This document shows, piece after piece, positions 25,208 through 33,922 of a DNA stretch of 54,474 nucleotides. Location of the stretch: positions 1 to 54,474 of the forward strand of contig NZ_JAAIVB010000004.1 in NCBI RefSeq assembly GCF_010974945.1, read 5' to 3'. The first letter of the stretch is position 1. Each line of letters begins with the position of its first letter. The notes beneath the pieces are model-generated. The model had not been told where the DNA came from. It ran no database searches and worked only from the letters and a program-made list of their open reading frames with translations. The translations under genes were made by a program, and so were the position numbers. This stretch comes from Noviherbaspirillum galbum. GTDB taxonomy: Bacteria; Pseudomonadota; Gammaproteobacteria; Burkholderiales; Burkholderiaceae_D.

Positions 25208-25941
25208 CGCAGACCATGAGCCCAGCGAGACAAAGCCGGATCGGCGTCGGCCTCGCCCTGCTCGTCATGGCAGCCTGGCTTGCATTTCACCTGGGCGGCA
25301 TCTTCCTGTTCGACATCACTTTCGCCTGGCCGGCACCGCTTGAGGCAGCCGCCCTGGTCGTCCTGCAAACCTGGCTGTCGGTCGGCCTCTACATCGTCGC
25401 GCACGACGCGATGCATGGCTCGCTCTGGCCGACGTCGCGCGCTGCCGGCGACCGCCTCGGCCAGGCCGCTGTCTGGCTCTATGCCGGGTTCTCCTACCGA
25501 GATCTCATCCGCATGCACCATGCCCACCATCGCCTTCCCGGCTCGGCGGAGGATCCCGATTTTTCGCCGGAGATGCCCCACCGCCTGCTGCCGTGGTACG
25601 CGCGTTTCATGCGCACCTATCTCACGACGAGGCAAGCGGTAACGATGCTGTTGAGGGTAACGCTGTATCTCCTGCTGGGGGCAAGACTGGAAAACATCGT
25701 GCTCTTCTTCGCGGTGCCCGGCCTGCTCTCCTCGCTGCAGCTCTTCTATTTCGGCACCTACCTGCCGCACCGCCACAAGGAAGGCGAGGCCGGGGGCTTC
25801 GCCGACCATCACCGGGCGCGAAGCAATGCCTACGGCTATCTTGGATCGCTGCTGAGCTGCTTTCATTTCGGTTATCACCATGAACACCATCTCCATCCCG
25901 GGGTGCCGTGGTGGCGACTGCCTGCCTTGAGGCGCGCATGA
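25204..25941 (+). CDS. crtW: beta-carotene ketolase CrtW
   Basis: A 245-residue membrane di-iron enzyme. HDAMHG (67-72), RMHHAHHR (103-110) and GYHHEHHLHPG (223-233) are the His motifs of CrtW-type 4-ketolases, and the length fits. It adds keto groups at positions 4 and 4' of beta-rings; with CrtZ this leads to astaxanthin. It overlaps crtZ upstream and the glycosyltransferase gene downstream, both by ATGA. Plain fatty-acid desaturase is the alternative family name, but the HHAHH form and context favour CrtW. Confidence 0.9.
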   Translation: MTQTMSPARQSRIGVGLALLVMAAWLAFHLGGIFLFDITFAWPAPLEAAALVVLQTWLSVGLYIVAHDAMHGSLWPTSRAAGDRLGQAAVWLYAGFSYRDLIRMHHAHHRLPGSAEDPDFSPEMPHRLLPWYARFMRTYLTTRQAVTMLLRVTLYLLLGARLENIVLFFAVPGLLSSLQLFYFGTYLPHRHKEGEAGGFADHHRARSNAYGYLGSLLSCFHFGYHHEHHLHPGVPWWRLPALRRA

Positions 25942-27224
25942 CGGCTTCCGCCAGCAAGCACGTCGTGTTCGCCACGTCCGGATCGCTCGGCGACCTTTAC
26001 CCTTTCCTCGCACTGGGGCAGGAATTGCGCCGGCGCGGACATCGGGCAACGATCGCCACCACGGCAAACCACCGTGCCCGCGTCGAGGCTGCCGGACTCG
26101 GCTTCCGCCGCATGCGTCCCGAGCCCGAGGAGTCGCCCGACTTCCTTGCACGCTTCATGCATCCGAAGAAGGGAGGAGAGTTCGTCTACCGCCATTTCCT
26201 CGCGCCGGCAATCGCCGACAGCTACGCCGACCTGGAGAAGTCCTGCGCCGATGCCGACCTGCTCGTCAGCCAGTCGCTCATGGCGCTGGCCGCGCCGCTG
26301 CTGGCGGCGCGCACCGGCATTCCCTGGATCTCGGCGGTATTCCAGCCCATGACGCTGTTTTCCGTGCATGACCGCCCCAACTACCTGCCCTACCCCGTGC
26401 TGCCATGGCTGTGCGGCCGCGACCCTGTCATCCATGCGAAGGTGCTCCACTACGTGCGCAAGTACACCGAGGAATGGGTGCGCCCGGTAATGGATTTCCG
26501 GCGCGGACTCGGCATCGATGACGCTCCCCATCCGATGTACGAAGGCCAGCATTCCCCGGATTGCGTGCTTGCCATGTTTTCGCCGCTGCTCGGCGGCCCC
26601 CGGCCCGACTGGCCCAAGGCCGCCGTGCAGACTGGGACCGCGCAGGTTGCCCTGCCAGCAAGCGCATCGTCTCCGGAACTGGACGCCTTCCTCGCGCGAT
26701 GCGACCGGCCGCTGGCGGTGTTCACGCTATCTTCCACGGCCAGCGACACCGGCACCTTCTACGCCGCCGCACTGGAGGCGGCACGATCCGCGGGCATGCG
26801 CGCGCTCCTCGTCACCAGCGGCGCCGCGGCTCTCCAGGCATCGGGACTTCCTTCCCGGCTTCCGGATTGGGCATTGCGCGTCGACTATGCGCCGTTCGAA
26901 CGGGTGTTCCCGCATGCGGCGGTGGTCGTGCATGCGGGCGGCATCGGCACCGCGTTCAAGGCGATGCAAGCCGGGGTGCGCCAGGTCGTGGTGCCCCATG
27001 CGCATGACCAGCTCGACAATGCCATGCGGTTGCAACGGCTCGGCGTCGGCCGCCTGCTGCGGCCAAGCCAGGCAAGCAAGCGGCGCCTGGCCGGCGTCAT
27101 CATGGAAGCGCTGCGCGACGAAACGATGCGGAAAACGGCGACGCGCGTGCAGGCAGCCGCGCTCGCGGAGAACGGCGCGGCCGCCGCCTGCGACATCATC
27201 GAAAGGCGGCTCGCGCATGCATGA
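25938..27224 (+). CDS. crtX: UGT-like glycosyltransferase, probably carotenoid glycosyltransferase
   Basis: A 428-residue GT-B glycosyltransferase of family 1. The N-terminal domain opens with VVFATSGSLGDLYPFLALGQEL, and the C-terminal nucleotide-sugar site shows VDYAPFERVFPHAAVVVHAGGIGTAFKAMQAG and VPHAHDQLDNA. Position between crtW and crtY suggests it glycosylates hydroxylated carotenoids, as CrtX does with zeaxanthin in Pantoea; sterol or macrolide glycosyltransferases have similar sequences, so the substrate is inferred from context only. The ATG at 25938 overlaps the crtW stop; an in-frame start at 25908 is less likely. Confidence 0.8.
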   Translation: MTASASKHVVFATSGSLGDLYPFLALGQELRRRGHRATIATTANHRARVEAAGLGFRRMRPEPEESPDFLARFMHPKKGGEFVYRHFLAPAIADSYADLEKSCADADLLVSQSLMALAAPLLAARTGIPWISAVFQPMTLFSVHDRPNYLPYPVLPWLCGRDPVIHAKVLHYVRKYTEEWVRPVMDFRRGLGIDDAPHPMYEGQHSPDCVLAMFSPLLGGPRPDWPKAAVQTGTAQVALPASASSPELDAFLARCDRPLAVFTLSSTASDTGTFYAAALEAARSAGMRALLVTSGAAALQASGLPSRLPDWALRVDYAPFERVFPHAAVVVHAGGIGTAFKAMQAGVRQVVVPHAHDQLDNAMRLQRLGVGRLLRPSQASKRRLAGVIMEALRDETMRKTATRVQAAALAENGAAAACDIIERRLAHA

Positions 27225-28383
27225 CCTCATCCTCGTCGGTGGCGGACTCGCGAACGGCCTGATCGCATGGCGCCTCGGCATGTTGCATCCCGGCCGCGAC
27301 ATCGTCCTGCTGGAGCAAGGCGACAAGCTCGGCGGCAACCATACCTGGTCTTTCTATCGCTCGGACCTGACGCCGGAACAGTTTGACTGGCTGGGTCCGC
27401 TGGTTGCGCATTCCTGGCCAGCGTACGAAGTCAGGTTCCCCGGCCACCGCCGCGTCCTGGAGACGTCCTGCTTCAGCCTGACGTCCAGCCGCTTCCACGA
27501 GGCGCTGACGGCGAATCTCGGCCATCGCGCCAGGCTCAACGTGCAGGTGACCGACGTCACGGCGGACGGCGTGACGGTAAATGGACGCCGCCTGGAAGCG
27601 CGCGCCGTCATCGATGGCCGTGGTTACGCCCCTTCCCCGTACGTGTCGCATGCGTACCAGAAATTCGTCGGACAGGAAATCGTGCTCGCCGCGCCACATG
27701 GCCAGTCATTGCCGATCATCATGGATGCCACGGTGCCGCAGCACGATGGGTATCGCTTCGTCTATACCCTGCCGCTGAACGAGCGCCGCATCCTGGTGGA
27801 AGACACTTACTACAGCGGTTCCCCGGGGCTGGAGCGCGAGGCGGTGCGCGCGCGGATCGCCGACTATGTCAGGCAGCGCGGCTGGCGGATGGACCGCGTG
27901 GAGAGAGAGGAAGACGGCATCCTGCCGGTAGCGCTTGCCGGCGACATCGACGCCTTCTGGAATGAACCGCTGCGTTCGCTCCCTTGCAGCGGCTTGCGGG
28001 CAGGCATGTATCACGCCACAACCGGCTACTCGCTGCCGTGCGCGGTCCGGCTGGCGGAACAGTTTGCGTTCTGGCCGGCGGACGATAGCGCAGCGCTGCG
28101 CGAGAGGATAAGGCAGCTTTCCGTAACCCAGTGGCGCGAGCAAGGTTTCATGCGCCTGCTCAATCGCATGCTCTTCTTCGCGGGCCAGCCAGCCAGTCGT
28201 TACCGCGTGCTGGAACGCTTTTACACCCTGCCGCGCGCTTTGATAGAACGGTTTTACGCGGGCCGGCTGCGCCGGCTCGATCAGTTGCGCATCCTGTCGG
28301 GCAAGCCGCCGGTCCCGGTGCTGCCCGCGTTGCGCGCCGCCATGCAGACTGGACAGACAGGACAGACAGGAGCGACTCCATGA
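27217..28383 (+). CDS. crtY: lycopene beta-cyclase CrtY
   Basis: A 388-residue flavoprotein. DLILVGGGLANGLIAWRL is the FAD-binding fold, HTWSFY (42-47) is a CrtY signature, and MDATVPQHDGYRFVYTLPL and LVEDTYYS follow as in the proteobacterial cyclases. It closes both ends of lycopene to give beta-carotene. It overlaps the preceding gene by 8 bp and crtI by ATGA. The last residues (TGQTGQTGATP) come from a 9 bp tandem repeat that also supplies the ribosome-binding site for crtI. Confidence 0.93.
   Translation: MHDLILVGGGLANGLIAWRLGMLHPGRDIVLLEQGDKLGGNHTWSFYRSDLTPEQFDWLGPLVAHSWPAYEVRFPGHRRVLETSCFSLTSSRFHEALTANLGHRARLNVQVTDVTADGVTVNGRRLEARAVIDGRGYAPSPYVSHAYQKFVGQEIVLAAPHGQSLPIIMDATVPQHDGYRFVYTLPLNERRILVEDTYYSGSPGLEREAVRARIADYVRQRGWRMDRVEREEDGILPVALAGDIDAFWNEPLRSLPCSGLRAGMYHATTGYSLPCAVRLAEQFAFWPADDSAALRERIRQLSVTQWREQGFMRLLNRMLFFAGQPASRYRVLERFYTLPRALIERFYAGRLRRLDQLRILSGKPPVPVLPALRAAMQTGQTGQTGATP
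28351..28368 (+). repeat. 9 bp tandem repeat at the crtY/crtI junction
   Basis: Two perfect copies of GGACAGACA, followed by GGAGCG. The unit length keeps the frame and encodes Gly-Gln-Thr repeats at the CrtY C terminus; the last part forms the CAGGAG ahead of crtI. Confidence 0.7.
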
Positions 28384-29885
28384 ATGGCAATCCCGGCAAG
28401 GCTATCGTCATCGGCAGCGGATTTGGAGGACTGGCGCTCGCCATCCGCCTGCAATCCGCCGGCATCGACACCCTCCTGCTAGAGAAGCGCGACAAGCCGG
28501 GCGGACGGGCGTATGTCTACGAGGATGCCGGCTTTACCTTCGATGCCGGCCCGACGGTGATCACCGACCCAACGGCACTGGAGGAACTGTTCGCCCTCTC
28601 CGGGCGGCAGATGAAGGACTACGTCACGATGCTGCCGGTCAGCCCTTTCTACCGCCTGTCCTGGGAAGACGGCTATCGCTTCGACTACGTCAACGACCAG
28701 GCCGAACTGGACCGGCAGATCGGTCTCAAGTCGCCAGGCGACGTCGAAGGTTACCGGCGCTTCCTCGACTATTCCCGCGCGGTGCTGGACGAGGGCTACC
28801 TCAAGCTCGGCCATGTCCCGTTTCCGGATTTCCGCAGCATGGTCAGGGTGGCGCCGCAACTCATCCGCCTGGAAAGCTACCGCAGCGTCTATGGCATGGT
28901 GTCGCGCTTCATCAAGGACCCGCACCTGCGGCAGGCATTCAGCTTCCATTCGCTGCTGGTGGGCGGCAATCCCTTCGAAACCTCGTCCATCTATGCGCTG
29001 ATCCACGCGCTCGAACGGCAATGGGGCGTGTTCTTCCCGCAGGGCGGGACCGGCGCGCTGGTTCAGGGCATGCTTCGCCTGTTCGCGGAACTCGGCGGGG
29101 AATTGCGGCTGGGCGCTGACGTGGATGAAGTGCTGGTCCGGCAGGGACGTGTGAGCGAAGTCGTCCTGAAAGGCGGTGAACGACTGCCTTGCCGGCTCGT
29201 CGCCAGCAACGCCGACGTTGTCCATACCTACGACAAGCTGTTGCGAAACGATGCGGTCGCCAGGCGCAAGGCGCAAAGCCTCAAGCGCAGGCGGTTCAGC
29301 ATGTCGCTGTTCGTGGTGTATTTCGGCCTGAAGGGCGTGCGCGAAGGCATGCAGCACCATACCGTGCTGTTCGGCCCGCGGTATCGCGAACTGCTGAAGG
29401 ACATCTTCCATGGCGACACCCTGGCCGATGACTTCTCCCTGTACCTGCACGCTCCAACGGTGACCGATCCTTCGCTCGCGCCGCCGGGCCATAGCGCCTA
29501 CTACGTGCTGGCGCCCGTGCCGCATCTCGGCAATGCCGACATCGACTGGAACGAGGAAGGCCCGCGTTATGCGCAGCGCATCCTGGCTTACCTGGAACAG
29601 CAAGCCATTCCCAACCTGCGCCGCGACCTCGTCACGCAGCGCATCTTCACGCCATATGACTTCCGCGACGAACTGAACGCGCATGTCGGCTCCGCGTTCT
29701 CGCTCGAACCGGTGCTGTGGCAAAGCGCCTATTTCCGCACCCATAACAAGGACCGAGAACTGGAAGGCCTGTATTTCGTTGGCGCCGGAACGCATCCTGG
29801 CGCCGGCATCCCCGGCGTCGTCGGCTCGGCCAAGGCGACCGCGGGCATCATTCTCGACGAGCAGCTCAACAGGAACGCGGCATGA
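28380..29885 (+). CDS. crtI: phytoene desaturase CrtI
   Basis: A 501-residue flavoenzyme. The N-terminal dinucleotide fold is AIVIGSGFGGLALAIRLQSAG with KPGGRAYVYEDAGFTFDAGPTVI, and the C-terminal FAD signature is YFVGAGTHPGAGIPGVVGSAKATA. This is the bacterial CrtI type that carries out four desaturations from phytoene to all-trans lycopene. CAGGAG precedes the ATG at 28380, which overlaps the crtY stop. Its own stop overlaps crtB. Length is typical. Confidence 0.95.
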   Translation: MNGNPGKAIVIGSGFGGLALAIRLQSAGIDTLLLEKRDKPGGRAYVYEDAGFTFDAGPTVITDPTALEELFALSGRQMKDYVTMLPVSPFYRLSWEDGYRFDYVNDQAELDRQIGLKSPGDVEGYRRFLDYSRAVLDEGYLKLGHVPFPDFRSMVRVAPQLIRLESYRSVYGMVSRFIKDPHLRQAFSFHSLLVGGNPFETSSIYALIHALERQWGVFFPQGGTGALVQGMLRLFAELGGELRLGADVDEVLVRQGRVSEVVLKGGERLPCRLVASNADVVHTYDKLLRNDAVARRKAQSLKRRRFSMSLFVVYFGLKGVREGMQHHTVLFGPRYRELLKDIFHGDTLADDFSLYLHAPTVTDPSLAPPGHSAYYVLAPVPHLGNADIDWNEEGPRYAQRILAYLEQQAIPNLRRDLVTQRIFTPYDFRDELNAHVGSAFSLEPVLWQSAYFRTHNKDRELEGLYFVGAGTHPGAGIPGVVGSAKATAGIILDEQLNRNAA

Positions 29886-30841
29886 GGGCCGGCAACCATG
29901 GCGTTGGCGGCGAGGTCGCCTCCTACAGCGCGGAAGCAATCCGGCAGGGATCGAAGAGCTTCGCCAAGGCCGCCATGCTCTTCGATCCGGAGACGCGCGA
30001 AAGCGTGATGATGCTGTATGCCTGGTGCCGCCATTGCGACGACGTCATCGACGGCCAGACCCTCGGCCATGGCCAGCAATCGATGCCGATCCGGGAAAAG
30101 ATGGAACGACTGCGCATGCTGCAGGAAGAGACGGCCCGCGTCTGCGACGGCAACCCGAGCGACCTTCCGGCATTCGAGGCCTTGCGTCAGGTTCTGCGCA
30201 AGCACGACATTCCGCGCCGGTACCTGTTCGAACTGCTGGACGGATTCGCGATGGATGCGCTGGACGTCCGCCACCGCACCCTGGAGGATACGCTGCGCTA
30301 CTGCTATCACGTGGCGGGCGTGGTGGGTGTCATGATGGCCTGCATCATGGGCGTGCGGGACGAGGAAGTCATACATCGCGCCTCCGACCTGGGCATTGCC
30401 TTCCAGCTCACCAACATCGCGCGCGACGTGCGCGACGACTGGGAGGTGGGACGATGCTACCTGCCCGAAGAATGGCTGGCGCGCATGCAGATCGCGCGCG
30501 AGGACCTGCACCAGCCGCATTGCCAGGAACGATTGCATGCATTGGCATGCGAGCTTGTCGAACTGGCGGAGAGCTACTACGCATCCGCCAAGATCGGCAT
30601 GGCGCGATTGCCCTGGCGTTGCGCCTGGGCGATTTCCAGCGCCTTGCTGATCTACCGGGATATCGGGTGGAAGGTGCGTGCGCTCGGCGTGGAGGCCTGG
30701 AATGGCCGCACGCAGGTTTCGACGGCGAGGAAGCTGGCCTACCTCGTGGCGGGGTGTGCGATGGCGGCGAATGCGGTCAGCCGGCGGGACCGGATGGCGG
30801 TGACGGCGCGTACGGGGTTATGGACGCGGAGCGTGCATTGA
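29882..30841 (+). CDS. crtB: phytoene synthase CrtB
   Basis: A 319-residue squalene/phytoene synthase. The two Asp-rich motifs that bind Mg-diphosphate are DDVID (53-57) and DVRDD (182-186), and AFQLTNIARDVRDDWEVGRCYLP is diagnostic. It condenses two GGPP molecules to phytoene, the first committed step. It is the last gene of the crt operon, overlapping crtI by ATGA, and is convergent with crtE. Confidence 0.95.
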   Translation: MRAGNHGVGGEVASYSAEAIRQGSKSFAKAAMLFDPETRESVMMLYAWCRHCDDVIDGQTLGHGQQSMPIREKMERLRMLQEETARVCDGNPSDLPAFEALRQVLRKHDIPRRYLFELLDGFAMDALDVRHRTLEDTLRYCYHVAGVVGVMMACIMGVRDEEVIHRASDLGIAFQLTNIARDVRDDWEVGRCYLPEEWLARMQIAREDLHQPHCQERLHALACELVELAESYYASAKIGMARLPWRCAWAISSALLIYRDIGWKVRALGVEAWNGRTQVSTARKLAYLVAGCAMAANAVSRRDRMAVTARTGLWTRSVH

Positions 30842-30977
30842 GAGGAATACTTTTACTACCTAGCCCCTCGCTATCAAGGGGAGCGGACCTCAGCTCGCCT
30901 TCGGCATTGCGCTCGCCACGGCCCGACCAGCTCCGCATGACGGGCACCACAAGCGACCTGCAGAAATCCGCCCCAAA

Positions 30978-31820
30978 CTAAGTCCGGTTGAACACCGCAT
31001 GCAGGAAGTCCTTCAGCACGGCGCTGTTGCGCTCGCCGTCGATGGCTTTTTCCGCCTCCCGAAGATGTTCGCGGAATTGCCGCTCCGCATTGCTTCTGCC
31101 GATGCGTGCGGCAAGGTTCAGGCCGGTATCGGCAACGTCCTGGAGGTCGTCCATGAGCTGGAAGGCAAGGCCGATGCAGGTGGTGAAGCGTTCGATGCGC
31201 GCGCTTTGTTCCGGGGTGGCATCGCAGAGCAGGCATCCGGCCTTCGCGGCCGCGATGAACAGCACGCCGGTCTTGAGGTGATGCACATCTGCGATAGCGC
31301 CGGCGTTCACGGCCTGGGTCTTGACGCTGAGATCGATGTACTGGCCGAGGGAGAGTCCGTTCGCGCCGATGGTGTCGCAAAGCAATTCAATGAGCTGCAG
31401 GCGCGTTGCCTGCGGCACGGCCGCGTGCGACGCAAGGATGCAATAGCTTTTCATCAGCAGCGAAATGGCTGCCAGGATGCTGACGTCTTCGCCGAACGCG
31501 GCGTGCGTGGAGGGACGTTGCCGCCGCTGATGGTCGTTGTCCATGCACGGCAGGTCGTCCAGCACCAGCGACGCGGCGTGGATCATTTCGATGGAGCATG
31601 CCACGTGCAGCAAGCCTTCGGGACGTGCGCCCAGGTATTCGGCAACGGCCAGGGTTAGCAAGGGGCGGATCCGCTTGCCCGGCGCCAGTACGCTGTATCG
31701 CATCGCTTCGGTGACGGTCGATGCCCGGTCCGCGCGCAGCAGCCGTTCAAGCTGCGCGTCGATCAGCGAGCGGGAGGACCGCATCCAGTCGTCGGAGACA
31801 TGATAATCAGGAGCAAGCAT
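30978..31820 (-). CDS. crtE: geranylgeranyl diphosphate synthase CrtE
   Basis: A 280-residue trans-prenyltransferase. The first Asp-rich motif is DDLPCMDND (88-96) and the second is DDLQD (224-228); KRIRPLL (49-55) binds the homoallylic substrate. The spacing and the presence of a phytoene synthase next door point to GGPP rather than farnesyl diphosphate as product. It supplies the precursor for CrtB but is transcribed on the opposite strand, so its dosage is set separately. The 136 bp between crtB and crtE contain no clear terminator. Start ATG at 31820. Confidence 0.88.
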   Translation of the reverse strand: MLAPDYHVSDDWMRSSRSLIDAQLERLLRADRASTVTEAMRYSVLAPGKRIRPLLTLAVAEYLGARPEGLLHVACSIEMIHAASLVLDDLPCMDNDHQRRQRPSTHAAFGEDVSILAAISLLMKSYCILASHAAVPQATRLQLIELLCDTIGANGLSLGQYIDLSVKTQAVNAGAIADVHHLKTGVLFIAAAKAGCLLCDATPEQSARIERFTTCIGLAFQLMDDLQDVADTGLNLAARIGRSNAERQFREHLREAEKAIDGERNSAVLKDFLHAVFNRT

Positions 31821-31951
31821 CTCTAGGCCAATCCACCGAAATTAATAAAAGTGACGCTTTCAAGCATCATATCGTTCCGGTATCGGGAGCAATTGGCTAA
31901 GAGAGCGTTGCATGCGCTGGAACAAACAAGTATTTGGACAGGTGCTCTGTA

Positions 31952-33670
31952 ATGCAGGTTGGCAGTTGGGGACGATATCGACTTGATTTACTTCAACAAT
32001 GCATGAAAGACGCGGCGCATCCAGGCGGTGGAAAGTGGGAGTGGCAACTGCATTTCGGGTCGCCGGCGAGTTTCTGCCTGCTCATTGGAGCAATGTTCGT
32101 CGGGCTGTTCAACCATCGTTTCTGGCTGGAAGCGGGCGCCGCATTCTGGCATGGGCAAGTACTGGAACTGGCTTACCTGTTTTTCCTGATGCTGCTCCTG
32201 GTGCTCGGGCATGCCGGCGCCCTGGCGCTGGTGCCGGGAAGGAAGGCTTTGATGGCGGTCAGCGCGCTGCTGTTTCCGCTCGCCTCGATGGCGGCCTATT
32301 GCGCTGACACCTTCGGCGTCGCGATCGACCGGGAGATGCTCCGCAACATCGGCGGCACGGACCAGGCGGAGGCACTGGCCCTGTTCGGACCGCGCCTGGC
32401 CGGGTATGTCATCGGGCTTGGCGCCTTGCCGGTGCTGCTCGTGGCGCGTTCCCGCATCGCGCCGCTGCCCCGCCGGCGCGAATGGCGCGACCGCGCCGCC
32501 GTCATCGGGTCGGCCTTGCTGCTTGCGGCATTCATGCTCGCCGCCTTCGGGCAACAGGTGCGCGAGCTTGCCTACCGCCAGCAAGCGCTTCATTACCTGC
32601 TGGTGCCGGCGGCGGCATTGCAGGGCATGGCCGACCTGATCCGAGACGACAGGCTTGCCGCGGACGAAGCTCCCGCCGACGCGCGCGCATGGTCGGCGAA
32701 ACAGGAACCGCCCTCGGCCAGGCCGCTGCTGGTCTTCTTCGTCATCGGCGAGACCGCGCGGCACGCGAACTTCCAGCTTGGCGGCTATTCCCGTCCGACC
32801 AATCCCGAATTGCAGGCGCTCGGCAACGTCTACTATTTTGGCAAGACCGAGGCTTGCGCGACGTCGACTGCGGTATCGGTTCCCTGCATGCTGTCTCCCC
32901 TCGACAGGGCAAACTTCAGCATGGCGAGGGCGAGGCAGGTTCCCAATGCCCTTGACGCCCTGCAAGGCGCCGGGGTGGACGTGCGCTGGCGCTCGAACAA
33001 TTCCGGCGGACGCGACAGCAGCGCCCGGGTGGCCGACGTTCATCTCGCGGACGCGGAACACGACCCGCGTTGCCAGCGTGGCGCCTGCCCGGACGAAGTC
33101 CTGCTAGATGGCCTGGAACAGACGCTGGCCGGACTCGCCGGCGACGCCGTCATTGTCTTCCACACCATGGGCAGCCATGGGCCGGCATATCACGCGCGCA
33201 CGACCTACCCGCCGGGCCAGGAACCGTTCCGGCCGGCCTGCCGGCAATCGCAGCCCCGCGACTGCACGCGCGAGGAACTGCTGAATGCCTACGACAACAC
33301 CATCCATTACACCGATCATTTCTTGGGCACCCTGGTCCGCACGCTGCAGCGGCAGGCGGCGCGCTTCGACACGGCCCTGGTCTATGTCTCGGACCATGGC
33401 GAGTCGCTGGGAGAGCGCGGCATTTATCTGCATAGCGCACCGGCCGCCATTGCGCCCGAGGAACAGCGGCACATTCCCCTTCTGCTCTGGACTTCCCCCG
33501 GTTTCCTGCGGCGTCAGGCGCTCGCGCCCGGTTGCCTCGACGCCGTCCGGCAAAAGCCGGCGAGCCACGACAACATCTACCACACGCTGCTGGGCGCCAT
33601 GCAGGTGCGAAGCGGATGGTATCGGGACGACCTGGATCTGCTGAGCGTTTGCCGGTCGGCCGGAAACTGA
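31952..33670 (+). CDS. EptA-like phosphoethanolamine transferase
   Basis: About 572 residues. The N-terminal part has five membrane helices (e.g. FCLLIGAMFVGLF, LAYLFFLMLLLVLGHAGALAL). The periplasmic catalytic domain shows VIGETARHANFQLGGYSRPTNPEL, the acceptor-Thr region TSTAVSVPCMLS (~304-315), FHTMGSHGPAY, YDNTIHYTDHFLG, VSDHGESLGERGIYLHSAP and SHDNIYHTLLG, the hallmark of the EptA/MCR alkaline-phosphatase-like family. It would add phosphoethanolamine to lipid A, reducing negative charge and sensitivity to cationic peptides. Start uncertain (TTG 31934, ATG 31952 or ATG 32003). It is divergent from crtE. Confidence 0.88.
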   Translation: MQVGSWGRYRLDLLQQCMKDAAHPGGGKWEWQLHFGSPASFCLLIGAMFVGLFNHRFWLEAGAAFWHGQVLELAYLFFLMLLLVLGHAGALALVPGRKALMAVSALLFPLASMAAYCADTFGVAIDREMLRNIGGTDQAEALALFGPRLAGYVIGLGALPVLLVARSRIAPLPRRREWRDRAAVIGSALLLAAFMLAAFGQQVRELAYRQQALHYLLVPAAALQGMADLIRDDRLAADEAPADARAWSAKQEPPSARPLLVFFVIGETARHANFQLGGYSRPTNPELQALGNVYYFGKTEACATSTAVSVPCMLSPLDRANFSMARARQVPNALDALQGAGVDVRWRSNNSGGRDSSARVADVHLADAEHDPRCQRGACPDEVLLDGLEQTLAGLAGDAVIVFHTMGSHGPAYHARTTYPPGQEPFRPACRQSQPRDCTREELLNAYDNTIHYTDHFLGTLVRTLQRQAARFDTALVYVSDHGESLGERGIYLHSAPAAIAPEEQRHIPLLLWTSPGFLRRQALAPGCLDAVRQKPASHDNIYHTLLGAMQVRSGWYRDDLDLLSVCRSAGN

Positions 33671-33922
33671 GGGCGGAAGCTCAACGGAGGTTTTTCCAGC
33701 GAGCCGCCGGCTTGCCGCAACTCGGAATCCGGATCGAAAGGACGATTGAAATGTAAACGGCACGTAAAAATCAGCCCGCACTTTCGTGCCTCCAGATGTT
33801 GCGACGCAAGAAAAAACATACAATGTCGTCCGGGCGCCGGCGGCGCTCGATGCACCCATCGACATTCGCATGCCGCCGCTCCCGGCCTGCAGGTTGTACG
33901 GCTCCATTTTGCAAAGGGCCCC

